From: Alienimonas californiensis
GTDB taxonomy: Bacteria > Planctomycetota > Planctomycetia > Planctomycetales > Planctomycetaceae
Direction: 5' to 3'
Length of the DNA: 64,000 nucleotides
Assembly: GCF_007743815.1 (NCBI RefSeq)
Contig: NZ_CP036265.1
Location: 3,118,823-3,182,822 of the forward strand
A model generated the notes under the pieces. That model was not told the origin of the DNA. It ran no database searches and worked only from the letters and a program-made list of their open reading frames with translations. The translations under genes and the position numbers were made by a program. Below are positions 1-9,233 of this stretch, in pieces. The first letter of the stretch is position 1; every line of letters begins with the position of its first letter.

Positions 1-763
1 GCAGCGAGAGGGCGCTCAGCGGGTTCTTGATCTCGTGCTGCAGGCCGGCGGCGAGCGAGCCGAGGCCCATGTAGCGCTCCATCCGCCGCAGCCGCTGTCC
101 CATCAGGTGGTTCTCGGTCACGTCGCGGAGGTGCACGACCGAGCCGAGACGCCGGCCTTCGTGATCCCGCAACGGGCTGCCGTCGGCCCGCAGGTGGCGG
201 AGGTGCCCGTCGCGTTCGACGGCGTAGTCGCGGTCGTGCAGCGGCCCCGGCTCGGCGATCGCTTCGCGGCAGAGTTCCCGCAGCGGGGCGTGCTGCGGCG
301 GTAGCTCGTCCAGGGCGTCGCCGGGGCCGATCTCGCGCAGGTCCAGCAGTTCCCGGCCGTGCGGGTTGATGCTGAGAATCACGCCGTCGCGATCCGTGGT
401 GATAATCCCCTGATCGATGCTGGCGAGGATATCCGCGGCCAGCACGCGAACGTTGCGCAGCGAGCGTTCGCTGCTGAGATAGGCCCGCACGAGCAGCGCG
501 AGCGCTACCGCCGAGGCGACGATATTCAGAATCAGCAGCGCCGACAGGCGCCATTGCAGGCGCAGGTCCCCTGCTAACTCCGCGGCTTCGGGCAGATCGT
601 CCGCCGGCAGGTGCGAGGCGAGTTCTTTGACGATCTCCTGCTCGCGACCGACGTCGGACAGGATACCCAATGTGACCAGCAGCGCGGTGAGGCTCAGCAG
701 AGCCAGTCCGGCGACGGCCCACTGGGTGCCGCGGCTGGCCGGCGGCGGATGCTGATGAAACAT
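1..763 (-). CDS. Sensor histidine kinase, N-terminal part (partial, runs off left edge)
   Basis: Reading the minus strand from the ATG at 763 gives at least 254 codons without a stop. Two hydrophobic segments (about residues 14-32, reading AVAGLALLSLTALLVTLGIL, and about 70-90) flank a short extracytoplasmic loop. A PAS-type domain follows (contains DQGIITTDRDGVILSINPHG). The sequence reaches the phospho-acceptor H-box LQHEIKNPLSALSL just before the window edge, so the ATPase domain lies outside. This is the architecture of membrane-bound NtrB/AtoS-like kinases that autophosphorylate on the H-box histidine and pass the phosphate to a response regulator. The ligand is unknown. The gene is divergent from the efflux genes to the right, and two tandem dyads lie 41-77 bases upstream of its start. 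Confidence 0.9.
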   Translation of the reverse strand, partial: MFHQHPPPASRGTQWAVAGLALLSLTALLVTLGILSDVGREQEIVKELASHLPADDLPEAAELAGDLRLQWRLSALLILNIVASAVALALLVRAYLSSERSLRNVRVLAADILASIDQGIITTDRDGVILSINPHGRELLDLREIGPGDALDELPPQHAPLRELCREAIAEPGPLHDRDYAVERDGHLRHLRADGSPLRDHEGRRLGSVVHLRDVTENHLMGQRLRRMERYMGLGSLAAGLQHEIKNPLSALSL

Positions 764-1174
764 GCGACGGGAGAGGCTTAGCGGTCACGCGTCGCGGGAG
801 GTTCTGCAAGTCTTTGCAGAGGGCCTGCAAGACGCTGCAGGCGGACAGGGGTCGGGGCAACCCGTCGTCCGCGGCGCCCTCCGGCGTGCGTCGACGTCCG
901 AAGAGGCGCCCCCCTGAGGTGTTCGCACGACGGCGCCGGCGCGGGATCATCATCGCGGGGGATGCTGCGCTCAACCTAGGCAGCGCCTTAAGGGCCCCCA
1001 GCAAGAAGTTCGCCCCGACGCCTCACGCCCGACAGGTCAGGCGGGGGCCGCGCCTCCGTGGCGACAACAAGGAGCTTCGCGGTGCTTCGGCCCGCGAGTT
1101 GCAGATCAGCCGTTCGCCCGATGTTCTAAGCGATCCCCACGCCTCGGGGGGCCGTCTCGAGGCCGCCCCGCAAG
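764..1174. other. Divergent intergenic region between the histidine kinase and the efflux operon
   Basis: About 410 bases without a convincing gene. Open frames crossing it are Arg/Pro-rich shadows. It must hold the promoters for the kinase (minus) and the efflux genes (plus). The only structure I see is the pair of dyads at 804-840. No clear -35/-10 or -24/-12 box could be fixed by eye. Confidence 0.6.
804..840. promoter_or_regulatory. Two tandem 16-bp dyads, possible operator or activator sites
   Basis: CTGCAAGTCTTTGCAG (804-819) and CTGCAAGACGCTGCAG (825-840) are near-perfect palindromes with the same half-site CTGCAA. They are spaced 21 bases apart start to start, about two helical turns, so both would face the same side of the DNA. 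They sit 41 bases upstream of the kinase start. This is the expected form of a site for a dimeric regulator, possibly the cognate response regulator. That role is inference. Confidence 0.45.
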
Positions 1175-2533
1175 ATGTTCTTCATGAATCGTATCGCCTT
1201 CTCGATTGCGCTCACGTCGCTCGTGCTGACGCTTGCCGGATGCGAGCAAGCCGGAGAATGGGCCGGCGACCTGACGGGCGAGGACGTGGCCCACGGGGGA
1301 GAGCAGCAGGCGCACGGCGAACACGGGGGCCACGGCGGCGAACACGGGGGCCACGGCGGCGAACACGGGGGCCACGGCGGCGTAGAGGGGCACGGCGGCG
1401 GGGGGCACGGTCACCCGGTTCATAAGATCCTGGTGACCAGCCCGGTCGTCAAAGACGTCGTCAGCACCCAGCAGTACGTCTGCCAGATTCACTCGCGGCG
1501 GCACATCGAGGTCCGGGCTCTGGAGGGCGGATATCTCGAGGCCATCAAGATTGACGAGGGGCAGGCTGTCGTTCGGGGGCAGACGCTCTTTGAGATCCTC
1601 CCGACGCTCTATAAGGCTCGGCTGGATTCGGACGTCGCCGAGGCCCAGGTAGCGCAGGTCGAGTACGACAACACCAAGAAGTTGGTGGAGCAGAACATCG
1701 TCTCGCCGCAGGAGTTAAAGATGGTCCAGGCCAAGCTTGCGAAGGCGGAGGCCAAGGTGCGACTGGCCCGGGCCGAGCTGGACTTCGCCAACCTGAAAGC
1801 CCCGTTCGCCGGCATCGTCGACCGCCAGCTCGCCCAGGAAGGCAGCCTGCTGGAGGAAGGCGACGTCCTGACGACGCTGTCCGACAACAGCGTCATGTGG
1901 GCGTACTTCAACGTCCCGGAGGCCCGTTACCTCGAATACAAAAGCGAACTCGACGCGGCCGCTGACGAGCCGTCGGACGACGACGACGACGGGGACGACG
2001 ACGACGACGACGGGGACGACGGGGACGACGGGGACGACGACGGGGACGACGACGGGGACGACGACGACGCCTATGGGCCGGCGTTACGGGTCGAATTGGT
2101 GCTGGCGAACGGGCAGACGTTTCCGCAGCCGGGCGTGATCGGCGCGATCGAAGCGGACTTCAATAACGAGACGGGCAATATCGCCTTCCGGGCGGACTTC
2201 CCGAACCCCCGCGGTCTGCTGCGGAACGGCCAGACCGGCACCATTTTGATCCACCGCGACTTGAAGAACGCGATCGTGATTCCGCAGCGGGCGACCTACG
2301 AGATTCTGGCGAAGCGGTACGTGTACGTCGTCGGGGAGGACGGCGTGGTGCGTCAGCGCGACATTACCGTCTCGAAAGAGTTTGAGGACCTTTTCGTGAT
2401 TGAATCCGGGGTCGACGCCGGCGATCGGATCGTGCTGGAGGGAATCCGGCAGGTCCGCGACGGCGATCGGGTGGACTACGAATACCGGCCCCCGAGCGAA
2501 GTCCTCGCCAACCTGAAGTATCACGCCGAGTGA
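1175..2533 (+). CDS. RND efflux periplasmic adaptor (HlyD/AcrA family lipoprotein) with His-rich and Asp-rich inserts
   Basis: 452 aa. The N-terminus is a lipoprotein signal with lipobox LAGC (Cys23), so the mature protein is probably lipid-anchored in the periplasm. The lipoyl/barrel-sandwich halves (contains GGYLEAIKIDEGQAVVRGQ and LKAPFAGIVDRQLAQEGSLL) flank an alpha-hairpin (about residues 150-210), as in AcrA/MexA adaptors that bridge the inner-membrane pump and the outer-membrane channel. Two oddities stand out. Residues about 40-83 are almost only Gly, His and Glu in HGGEHGGHGG-type repeats. Residues about 266-299 are almost pure Asp with Gly, inserted inside the beta-barrel domain. 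A second in-frame ATG at 1184 is an alternative start. It lies 118 bases upstream of the pump gene, so the two are very likely cotranscribed. Confidence 0.93.
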   Translation: MFFMNRIAFSIALTSLVLTLAGCEQAGEWAGDLTGEDVAHGGEQQAHGEHGGHGGEHGGHGGEHGGHGGVEGHGGGGHGHPVHKILVTSPVVKDVVSTQQYVCQIHSRRHIEVRALEGGYLEAIKIDEGQAVVRGQTLFEILPTLYKARLDSDVAEAQVAQVEYDNTKKLVEQNIVSPQELKMVQAKLAKAEAKVRLARAELDFANLKAPFAGIVDRQLAQEGSLLEEGDVLTTLSDNSVMWAYFNVPEARYLEYKSELDAAADEPSDDDDDGDDDDDDGDDGDDGDDDGDDDGDDDDAYGPALRVELVLANGQTFPQPGVIGAIEADFNNETGNIAFRADFPNPRGLLRNGQTGTILIHRDLKNAIVIPQRATYEILAKRYVYVVGEDGVVRQRDITVSKEFEDLFVIESGVDAGDRIVLEGIRQVRDGDRVDYEYRPPSEVLANLKYHAE

Positions 2534-2651
2534 GCGCCCCCGCGTTCGACGAAGCCGGCGCTGCGGCGGGAGGCGTCTCCCCGAAGATCCGCCGGCGTTC
2601 GTTGCGAATCCCGCCGCGCGCCTCCGCGGCGCCGTCTCCTGAATTGATCTG

Positions 2652-5600
2652 ATGTTCGGCAAATTCCTGCACCGGCCCGCCCTGGCCATCGTCATCTCGC
2701 TGCTCATCCTGTTCATGGGCGGCCTGGCGATCACCGCGTTGCCGATCTCGCAGTTCCCCTCCGTGGCGCCGCCGAGCGTGCGGGTCGCGGTGTCCTACCC
2801 CGGCGCCAGCGCGGATATTCTCGTCGACTCGACGTTGGTGCTGTTGGAGCAGTCCATCAACGGCGTGCCGAATATGCGGTACATGATGGGCGACGCCACC
2901 AGTGCCGGCGAAGGTACGATTCAGATCGTTTTCGAACCGGGAACCGACCCGGACGTGGCGGTGATGAACGTCAACAACCGGGTGCAGATGGTCCGCAACA
3001 ACCTTCCCCCCATCGTGGACCGGGAAGGTATTATCGTGATGCAGAATATGCCCAGCATGTTGATGTATCTGAACGTCTACAGCGACGACCCGAACGTCGA
3101 CCAGAACTTCCTCTACAACTACGCGACGGTCAACGTCCTCAACGAGATTAAACGGATTCCTGGCGTCGGCAGCGCCATGATTCTGGGGAACCGCTCGTAC
3201 GCCATGCGGGTGGAGTTGGACCTCGACCGCATGCGCGTTTACAACGTGAGCGCCGAGGACGTGATGAAGGCCCTCGACGAGCAGAGCATGATCGGCTCCC
3301 CCGGTCGGCTGGGGCAGGCGACGGGGGAGACGTCGCAAACGCTCGAATACGTCCTGACGTGGGTCGGCCGCTATAAAACGCCGGAGCAGTACGACGAGAT
3401 CATCCTCAAGGCGAGTTCGGAAGGCGAGATCCTGCGGCTGGGCGACGTCGCGGACGTCTCGCTGGGCTCTTCGTTCTACGACCTCTATTCCGACATCGAC
3501 GGCCTGCCCTCCGCGGCGATCGTCTTGAAGCAGACGCCCGGCTCCAACGCCTCGGAGGTGATCGAACGGGTGAAGGAGAAGGTCGAGGAGATTAAAGAAA
3601 AGTCGTTCCCGCCGGGGATGGACTACGCCGTCACCTACGACGTCTCCGACTTTCTGGACGCCTCGATCGAGAAGGTCGTGCACACGCTGTTCGAAGCGTT
3701 CGTGCTCGTTTCGCTGGTGGTGTACCTGTTCCTCGGCGATTTTCGCAGCACGCTGATCCCGACGCTCGCGGTGCCGGTCTCGTTGATCGGCACCTTTTTC
3801 TTCATGCTGATGTTCGGGATGTCAATTAACTTGATCACCCTGTTCGCCCTGGTGTTGGCGATCGGCGTGGTCGTCGACGACGCGATCGTGGTCGTAGAGG
3901 CGGTGCATGAAAAGATGGCCGCCACGCACCTCGGTCCGTATCAGGCGACGCGGGAGGTCGTACACGAAATCGGCGGCGCCATCGTTGCCATCACCCTCGT
4001 GATGACCGCCGTCTTCATCCCGGTGACGTTTATGACCGGGCCGGTCGGAGTCTTTTATCGGCAGTTCGCCCTCACGATGGCGATGTCCATCGTCATCTCC
4101 GGCGTGGTGGCGCTGTCGCTCACGCCGGTGCTGTGCGCGATGATTCTCAAGCCGCACTCCGCCCACCAGGAGCAGGGCCGGTTGGTCGGCGGATTGAACC
4201 GCGGGCTGGCCCGATTCGGCCGGGCGGCGGCGGTCCTCCGCGGCCTGCTGTGCCTGTCGCTCGGCGTCGCCGTCGGCGCCGGGATCTATTTCCTGCTCCA
4301 CGTCGAGATCGTGCACGAGGTGCTCTCCGAACAGATCCCCCTGAACGAACGGACGACGCGGATCATCGCCGGCGCCGTCGCGGTTCTGGCGGCGCTCTCC
4401 TTCCGGGCGACGTTCTCCGGATACGGCGGGACCGAGAAGAAGCGCGGCCCGCTGGGGATCTTCCTGCACGCGTTCGACCGCGGGGTGGAGATGATCACCG
4501 GCGGGTACGCCGCAATCCTGCGACGCATCGTGACCCGCCGCGTGATGACGATGCTCGTGATCGGCGGTTTTGGTTACGGCATTCTCGCCGTCAACGAGGC
4601 GCTTCCGACCGGGTTCATCCCGCTGGAGGACCAGGGGATGATCTACGGGATCGTGCAGACGCCGCCGGGGTCGACGCTCGAATATACCAACGCGAAGTGT
4701 CATGAGTTGCAGGAGATCTGCGAGGAGATGGACGCCATCACCTCCGTCTCCTCGATCGCCGGCTACGAAGTGCTCACCGAGGGTCGCGGGTCCAACGCAG
4801 GCACCTGCATTATCAACCTCAAGCCGTGGGCTGATCGCGAACTGACCTCGAAGGAAATCATTGAAGAACTGGAGGAACGCGGCACGGAGATCGCGAACGT
4901 CAAACTGGAGTTCTTCGAACCGCCAGCCGTGCCGGGCTTCGGGGCCGCGGGCGGGTTTTCCGTAAACCTGCTCGACCAGACGAACAGCAGCGACTACACC
5001 GCGCTGGGGGAGGTCACGGAAGAGTTTATGGAGGCGCTGGGGAAGCGGAAGGAATTGAAGGGCCTGTTCACCTTCCTCGCGGACGACTATCCGCAGTACG
5101 AAATCGTCATCGACAACGACGCCGCCATGCAGAAGGGCGTGTCGATCCGCGACGCGATGGACAACCTGTCGATCGTCGTCGGCAGCACGTGGGAGCAGGG
5201 CTTCGTACGCTTTGGGCAATTCTATAAGGTCTATGTGCAGGCCGCGCCGGAGTTTCGCCGGTACCCCGAGGACCTGGAGAACATGTTCGTGCGGAACGAC
5301 CGCGGGGAGATGGTTCCGTACTCGTCGTTCATGAAGATCGAAAAGAAGCAGGGCCTGAACGAGATTAGCCGCTACAATCTATATCCCACCGCTCCGATCC
5401 AGGGGGCGCCCGCCGCGGGGTACAGCAGCGGCGAGGCGATCGCGGCGATCCAGGAGGTCGCCGCGGAAACGCTGCCCCAGGGGTTCGACATCGACTGGCG
5501 CGGCCTGGCCTACGACGAGGCGAACGCCGGCGACGCGGCGACCTATATTTTTGGGGTGGTCGTCGTGTTCGTGTATCTGGTGCTGGTCGGGCAGTACGAA

Positions 5601-6128
5601 AGCTTCCTGATCCCGCTCGCGGTGATCGCCTCGCTGCCCGTGGGGATCTTCGGGGCGTTCCTGTTCCTGCGGGAGATGGGATTGGCGAACGACGTGTACT
5701 GTCAGATCGGCCTGGTAATGCTCGTGGGTCTGCTGGGCAAGAACGCCATTCTGATTATCGAATTCGCCGTCCAGCGCCGGCAGGAGGGCCTGAGCCTCAA
5801 GGAGGCTGCCGTCGAGGGCGGGCGACTGCGGTTCCGACCGATCCTCATGACGTCGTTCGCGTTTATCGCCGGCCTGATCCCGCTGGTTCGCGCCACCGGC
5901 CCCGGGGCGATCGGCAACCGTACGATTGGCACCACCGCAGTCGGCGGCATGTTGATGGGCACGCTGATCGGCGTGCTCGTGATCCCCGGACTGTACTATT
6001 TGTTCGGCAAGCTCGCGGACGGCCGCAGCCTGATCCGGGACGAACACGACCGGCCGCTGAGCGAGTTAATCGAGGGCGATCTGGAAGAGATCAAACCGGA
6101 CGACGCCGAACCGGCGGCGGCTGTTTAA
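2652..6128 (+). CDS. RND efflux pump, HAE1/AcrB-type inner-membrane permease
   Basis: 1158 aa, slightly longer than AcrB (about 1049 aa). The N-terminus FLHRPALAIVISLLILFMGG is the typical TM1. The TM4 proton-relay motif GVVVDDAIVVVEAV with its Asp pair is present, as is the C-terminal half motif GLLGKNAILIIEFA. The large porter domains lie between TM1-2 and TM7-8. It should export hydrophobic or amphiphilic compounds by proton antiport from the inner membrane. Compared with AcrB there is extra sequence around residues 505-620, between the two halves, including additional hydrophobic segments (AAAVLRGLLCLSLGVAVGAG and RIIAGAVAVLAAL). It sits between adaptor and outer-membrane genes, as expected for a tripartite pump. 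Substrate is not predictable. Confidence 0.96.
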   Translation: MFGKFLHRPALAIVISLLILFMGGLAITALPISQFPSVAPPSVRVAVSYPGASADILVDSTLVLLEQSINGVPNMRYMMGDATSAGEGTIQIVFEPGTDPDVAVMNVNNRVQMVRNNLPPIVDREGIIVMQNMPSMLMYLNVYSDDPNVDQNFLYNYATVNVLNEIKRIPGVGSAMILGNRSYAMRVELDLDRMRVYNVSAEDVMKALDEQSMIGSPGRLGQATGETSQTLEYVLTWVGRYKTPEQYDEIILKASSEGEILRLGDVADVSLGSSFYDLYSDIDGLPSAAIVLKQTPGSNASEVIERVKEKVEEIKEKSFPPGMDYAVTYDVSDFLDASIEKVVHTLFEAFVLVSLVVYLFLGDFRSTLIPTLAVPVSLIGTFFFMLMFGMSINLITLFALVLAIGVVVDDAIVVVEAVHEKMAATHLGPYQATREVVHEIGGAIVAITLVMTAVFIPVTFMTGPVGVFYRQFALTMAMSIVISGVVALSLTPVLCAMILKPHSAHQEQGRLVGGLNRGLARFGRAAAVLRGLLCLSLGVAVGAGIYFLLHVEIVHEVLSEQIPLNERTTRIIAGAVAVLAALSFRATFSGYGGTEKKRGPLGIFLHAFDRGVEMITGGYAAILRRIVTRRVMTMLVIGGFGYGILAVNEALPTGFIPLEDQGMIYGIVQTPPGSTLEYTNAKCHELQEICEEMDAITSVSSIAGYEVLTEGRGSNAGTCIINLKPWADRELTSKEIIEELEERGTEIANVKLEFFEPPAVPGFGAAGGFSVNLLDQTNSSDYTALGEVTEEFMEALGKRKELKGLFTFLADDYPQYEIVIDNDAAMQKGVSIRDAMDNLSIVVGSTWEQGFVRFGQFYKVYVQAAPEFRRYPEDLENMFVRNDRGEMVPYSSFMKIEKKQGLNEISRYNLYPTAPIQGAPAAGYSSGEAIAAIQEVAAETLPQGFDIDWRGLAYDEANAGDAATYIFGVVVVFVYLVLVGQYESFLIPLAVIASLPVGIFGAFLFLREMGLANDVYCQIGLVMLVGLLGKNAILIIEFAVQRRQEGLSLKEAAVEGGRLRFRPILMTSFAFIAGLIPLVRATGPGAIGNRTIGTTAVGGMLMGTLIGVLVIPGLYYLFGKLADGRSLIRDEHDRPLSELIEGDLEEIKPDDAEPAAAV

Positions 6129-6565
6129 CGCCCGCTTTGCGGAGCGATCGGACTGCCTGTCGGGGGCGGCCGCACTGACGGGCCCCGCGGCGGCGGGATA
6201 TGCGATGTCATGCCGCGCCGTCGGCCACGGAGGGTTTGGCGGGCGTGAACTCGGGGGATTATAGATCGGTCCCGAGCCGGAGGGGGACGCTGCGTGGCGT
6301 CCGAACGAGTCGCGGGCGGAGCATGATGGAGCGCACCGTGGCGTTACAGCCTTCCCGACCGGGGCGACCGCCCACGTTTTTTCGGTAGATTCAACACAGG
6401 AGGAACGATCTGTCCGACCGCCGCGGAGAACGCCGACTCTGAAAACGCTGGTTCTATCGACGGCAAGCCCTGCCGGCGTTCTGCCGGCGCTGCCGTCTCG
6501 GCAGGAACCGACCCCGACGGACGCTCCGGCCGCACGCCGCAGCCTTCACGCTCCCCCGGATTCCG
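6129..6565. other. Intergenic region between RND pump and outer-membrane factor
   Basis: 437 bases without a supported gene. It holds a T-rich stretch (ACGTTTTTTCGG near 6375) and a near-perfect Shine-Dalgarno AGGAGG (about 6401-6406) that is not followed by a usable start, since the frame after it ends within about 12 codons. A promoter for the downstream gene may lie here, but no box is clear. Confidence 0.5.
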
Positions 6566-8512
6566 ATGAACAGCCGCCCGTTAGAATCTTCGTTCGCGAA
6601 GGCGCCGCACTCCCGTGTTCGCCTGGGCGTCCTCTGCCTCGGCGCCCTGCTGCTGACGCCGGGATGCGGCATCCCGGAGAAGCGGGGTCCAATGGCGGGG
6701 CCGCCGCTGCCGCATCATTTTCATTTGAACAACGGACTGATGCCGCGGATCCCCACCGCCGCGGACCTCCTGGGGACGGAGTCCGACCCTGCCGACGTTC
6801 CGCCGGCCCCCACTGGCGAAGAGGCGGACGAGTCCGCGGCGCCGGATCGCATGGCCGAGATTGATGATGCATCGTTCACCGACGCCGACTCGTTCGCCAC
6901 GCCGGTGTTCGACGGGCCGGGACCGATTGAATTGATGAGCCTTTCCCAGGCTTCGTCGCCGGTTCCCATGCAGGACGCCGAAGGTCCGAACGAACCGAAC
7001 GCGCTCGTCGAGGGCGAACCGGAGACGGCTGAGACCGACGACCCCCGTGAATCGCCGGTCAACCCCGACGAGGCGACGTACGGGTATGACGGGACCGGCG
7101 GCGTCCCGACGCTCGGGGCGCCGCAGTCGAGCCTGCCGGCTCCGGCGCCGCTGCCCGTTCCCCCAGAGGGGACGGTCGGCATGTGGGGAGACGCAACGCC
7201 CGGAGCCGGTCCGTGTCCGGGCGCCGCACAGATCCCGCTGACCGCTTTCTTTAACGACCCGAACCTGGTCAACCTGATCTACCAGGCGCTGGCGGGCAAC
7301 CAGGAGCTGCGGATCCTGGCCGAACAGGTGAATATGGAGCGAAATGAGGCCTACGCTCGAAGCGGCGAATATCGGCCCTTCGTGAGCCTGGACGCCGGGG
7401 CAGAGCTTGAAAAGGCGAGCCGGTTCACCCGCGAGGGCGCCGTCGAGGAAGAACTGACGGCGGCGCCCGGCCGGGGCTTCCCGGACCCGCTGCCGAACTT
7501 CCTCGTCGCTACGAACGTATCCTGGGAGCTGGATATCTGGCGGCGGTTGCGGAACGCCCAGGACGCCGCGGCGATGCGGTTCCTGGCCAGCCAGGAGGGG
7601 AGGACCTATGTGGTCACCCGGTTAGCCGCGGAAATCGCGGAGAACTACTACGAACTACTGGCGCTGGACAACCGCTTGGAGACGCTGCGGAAGACAATTG
7701 AGATCCAACAGCAGAGCCTCGTGACGGCCGAGGCGAAAAAGGAGGCGGGCCGCGGCACCGAACTGGCCGTTCAGCGCTTCCAGGCCGAGGTGCGGAAAAA
7801 CCAGAGCGAAATCCTGATTCTCCAGCAGGACATCGTCGAGGCCGAGAACCGGATCAACCTGCTCGTGGGCCGCTATCCGCAGCCGGTGGAGCGGACGTCG
7901 GTGGACTACCTCGACCTGAACCTGGAGACGCTGGGGGCCGGGTTGCCGGCGGAACTGCTCCGCAACCGCGGCGACATCCGCCAGGCCGAACGCGAGATCG
8001 CGGCGGCCGGCCTGGACCTGGAGGTCGCCCGGGCGCGGTTCTATCCGTCGCTGGGACTCCGGGCGGGCGTGGGCCTGCAGGCCTTCAACTCGCGGTACGT
8101 CTTCTCGACGCCGGAATCGCTGATTTACAACGCCGCGCTCGACCTAGCCGCCCCGTTGATCAACAAGCGGGCGATCCAGGCGGAGTATCGCAACGCGAAC
8201 TCGCGGCAGCTGCAAAGCGTCTACGAGTACCAGCAGACGGTCCTCACCGCCCATATGGAGGTGGTCAACTACCTGTCGAAGGTGGAGAACTATCGCCAGA
8301 GCATTGAGGTTAAGAAGCGTCAGCTGGAAGCTTTGCAGGCGTCGGTGGACACCGCGAACCAGTTGTTCCAGAACGCCCGCGCGGAGTACGTCGAGGTCCT
8401 GCTGGCCCAGCGCGAGCTGATGGAGGCCCGCATGCTCCTGATCGAAACGAAGCGGGAGCAGCTCACCGCGGTAGTGAACGCCTACCAGGCCCTCGGCGGC
8501 GGCGGATTCTGA
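6566..8512 (+). CDS. Outer-membrane efflux lipoprotein, NodT/OprM-type (TolC superfamily)
   Basis: 648 aa. A signal peptide with lipobox LTPGC (Cys about 33) predicts an acylated outer-membrane protein. The TolC-type domain starts near residue 220 (ALAGNQELRILAEQVNMERNEAYARSGEYRP) and contains the usual two repeats of helical-barrel and beta-strand segments, including ELDIWRRLRNAQDAA and the second-repeat start RNRGDIRQAEREIAAAGLDL. It forms the exit duct of the tripartite pump encoded just upstream. Unusual is a roughly 190-residue spacer between the lipobox and the TolC domain, rich in Pro, Glu, Asp and Ala and predicted disordered. Total length is well above the usual 450-500 aa. Confidence 0.93.
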   Translation: MNSRPLESSFAKAPHSRVRLGVLCLGALLLTPGCGIPEKRGPMAGPPLPHHFHLNNGLMPRIPTAADLLGTESDPADVPPAPTGEEADESAAPDRMAEIDDASFTDADSFATPVFDGPGPIELMSLSQASSPVPMQDAEGPNEPNALVEGEPETAETDDPRESPVNPDEATYGYDGTGGVPTLGAPQSSLPAPAPLPVPPEGTVGMWGDATPGAGPCPGAAQIPLTAFFNDPNLVNLIYQALAGNQELRILAEQVNMERNEAYARSGEYRPFVSLDAGAELEKASRFTREGAVEEELTAAPGRGFPDPLPNFLVATNVSWELDIWRRLRNAQDAAAMRFLASQEGRTYVVTRLAAEIAENYYELLALDNRLETLRKTIEIQQQSLVTAEAKKEAGRGTELAVQRFQAEVRKNQSEILILQQDIVEAENRINLLVGRYPQPVERTSVDYLDLNLETLGAGLPAELLRNRGDIRQAEREIAAAGLDLEVARARFYPSLGLRAGVGLQAFNSRYVFSTPESLIYNAALDLAAPLINKRAIQAEYRNANSRQLQSVYEYQQTVLTAHMEVVNYLSKVENYRQSIEVKKRQLEALQASVDTANQLFQNARAEYVEVLLAQRELMEARMLLIETKREQLTAVVNAYQALGGGGF

Positions 8513-8643
8513 ACGACGGCAGGCTCAAGCGGTTTTAGGAAGGTTTTCCTCCCGATCCCGGAGCGGCTCCGACGCCTCCCTCAACCGTTGCAGGCCGGCG
8601 TCGGTCGCCGCTCACAGGGCCCGCCGGGAGTGAAACAGGAAAT

Positions 8644-8675
8644 GCCGCCCCGCCCGGGCCCGGGCGGGGCGGGGT
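8644..8675 (-). terminator. Rho-independent-type terminator with a perfect 24-bp palindrome
   Basis: Positions 8647-8670 form a perfect G/C-only palindrome (half-site GCCCCGCCCGGG). Read on the minus strand it is followed by a T-rich tract (CATTTCCTGTTT), so it would terminate transcription coming from the right. It could also end the efflux transcript. It closely resembles the hairpin at 9685-9716. Confidence 0.7.
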
Positions 8676-8694
8676 TCAACGAGAGACAGATTGC

Positions 8695-8880
8695 TCAGTT
8701 TCCAGCCCGCTCCTTCAGCCCGTCGATGGCTTCGCTCGCCTGCCGCCGCGACAGCTCCTCCGCGGTGGTGAGGCCGAACCGTCGCCGGAGTTCCTCCGTC
8801 AGTTCAACCCCTGCTCGGCGTGAGAAGGCGTGCAACGCCCGCACCTGCTTCTCGGTGCAGGGCAATCTTCCACGTCCGTT
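8695..8880 (-). pseudogene. Relic duplicate of the C-terminal domain of the 9737-10219 protein
   Basis: The minus strand encodes TEKQVRALHAFSRRAG through ELSRRQASEAIDGLKERAGN and a stop. This aligns with nearly every position of the last ~52 residues of the intact protein at 9737-10219 (TEKQVRALHAFARRAG ... LTRRQASEAIDRLKSRVGD). No homologous N-terminus or start codon with a ribosome-binding site is visible. The frame upstream stays open to 9468 but encodes low-complexity Arg/Pro sequence, so I read it as a truncated paralogue. Both copies are followed by similar GC-rich terminators, which supports duplication of the gene end plus terminator. Confidence 0.7.
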
Positions 8881-9144
8881 GGACGACGAGCCGGGTCGCC
8901 AGGGCCAAACCGGCGGTCGCCCTGCAGCGCCCGACCGGTAATCCGCCCCCGAACCGTCAGCACGCACGCGAGGCCGCCGACCGGCAGGAGTTCGCCAGTC
9001 TCCAGTCGACCGGCCGCTGCCCGTCCGGAAACGCCGCGGGGCACTATTCGGCAGTGCCGCGGGTCGCCGTTCCGGCCTGTTCCGCCAGGTCGGCCGCCTC
9101 CGGAACGCCCTAACCTTAAGTCCGGCAACGGGTTTCACCCTTCT

Positions 9145-9233
9145 GTTCCACTGTTCCGTCTTTTTTGAAGGAGGAGAGAGTAAGAGAAGGAAACTCACGT
9201 GGGGGTGTTCTCCCTCGCCCGGAACAGTGGAAC
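9145..9233. repeat. Inverted repeat A around a purine-rich loop
   Basis: GTTCCACTGTTCC (9145-9157) is perfectly complementary to GGAACAGTGGAAC (9221-9233). A further GGAAC follows at 9236-9240, giving several GTTCC/GGAAC units. The 63-base loop begins GTCTTTTTTGAAGGAGGAG and is purine-rich, then turns pyrimidine-rich. It resembles operator or iteron-type sites more than a terminator. Confidence 0.6.

Noticed and set aside
814..1425. Plus-strand open frame of 203 codons overlapping the adaptor gene start
   Set aside because: Arg/Pro-rich with RRTRGPRR repeats that are just another frame of the His/Gly-rich repeat; the true adaptor reads in a different frame with a lipobox.
2364..3683. Long minus-strand frames opposite the RND pump (also 3822-5219)
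   Set aside because: They are mirror frames of a strongly conserved plus-strand gene, rich in His, Arg, Asp and Val, with no domain.
6401..6440. Strong Shine-Dalgarno AGGAGG as a sign of a small gene
   Set aside because: Frames after it stop within about 12 codons and have no usable start; treated as chance or relic.
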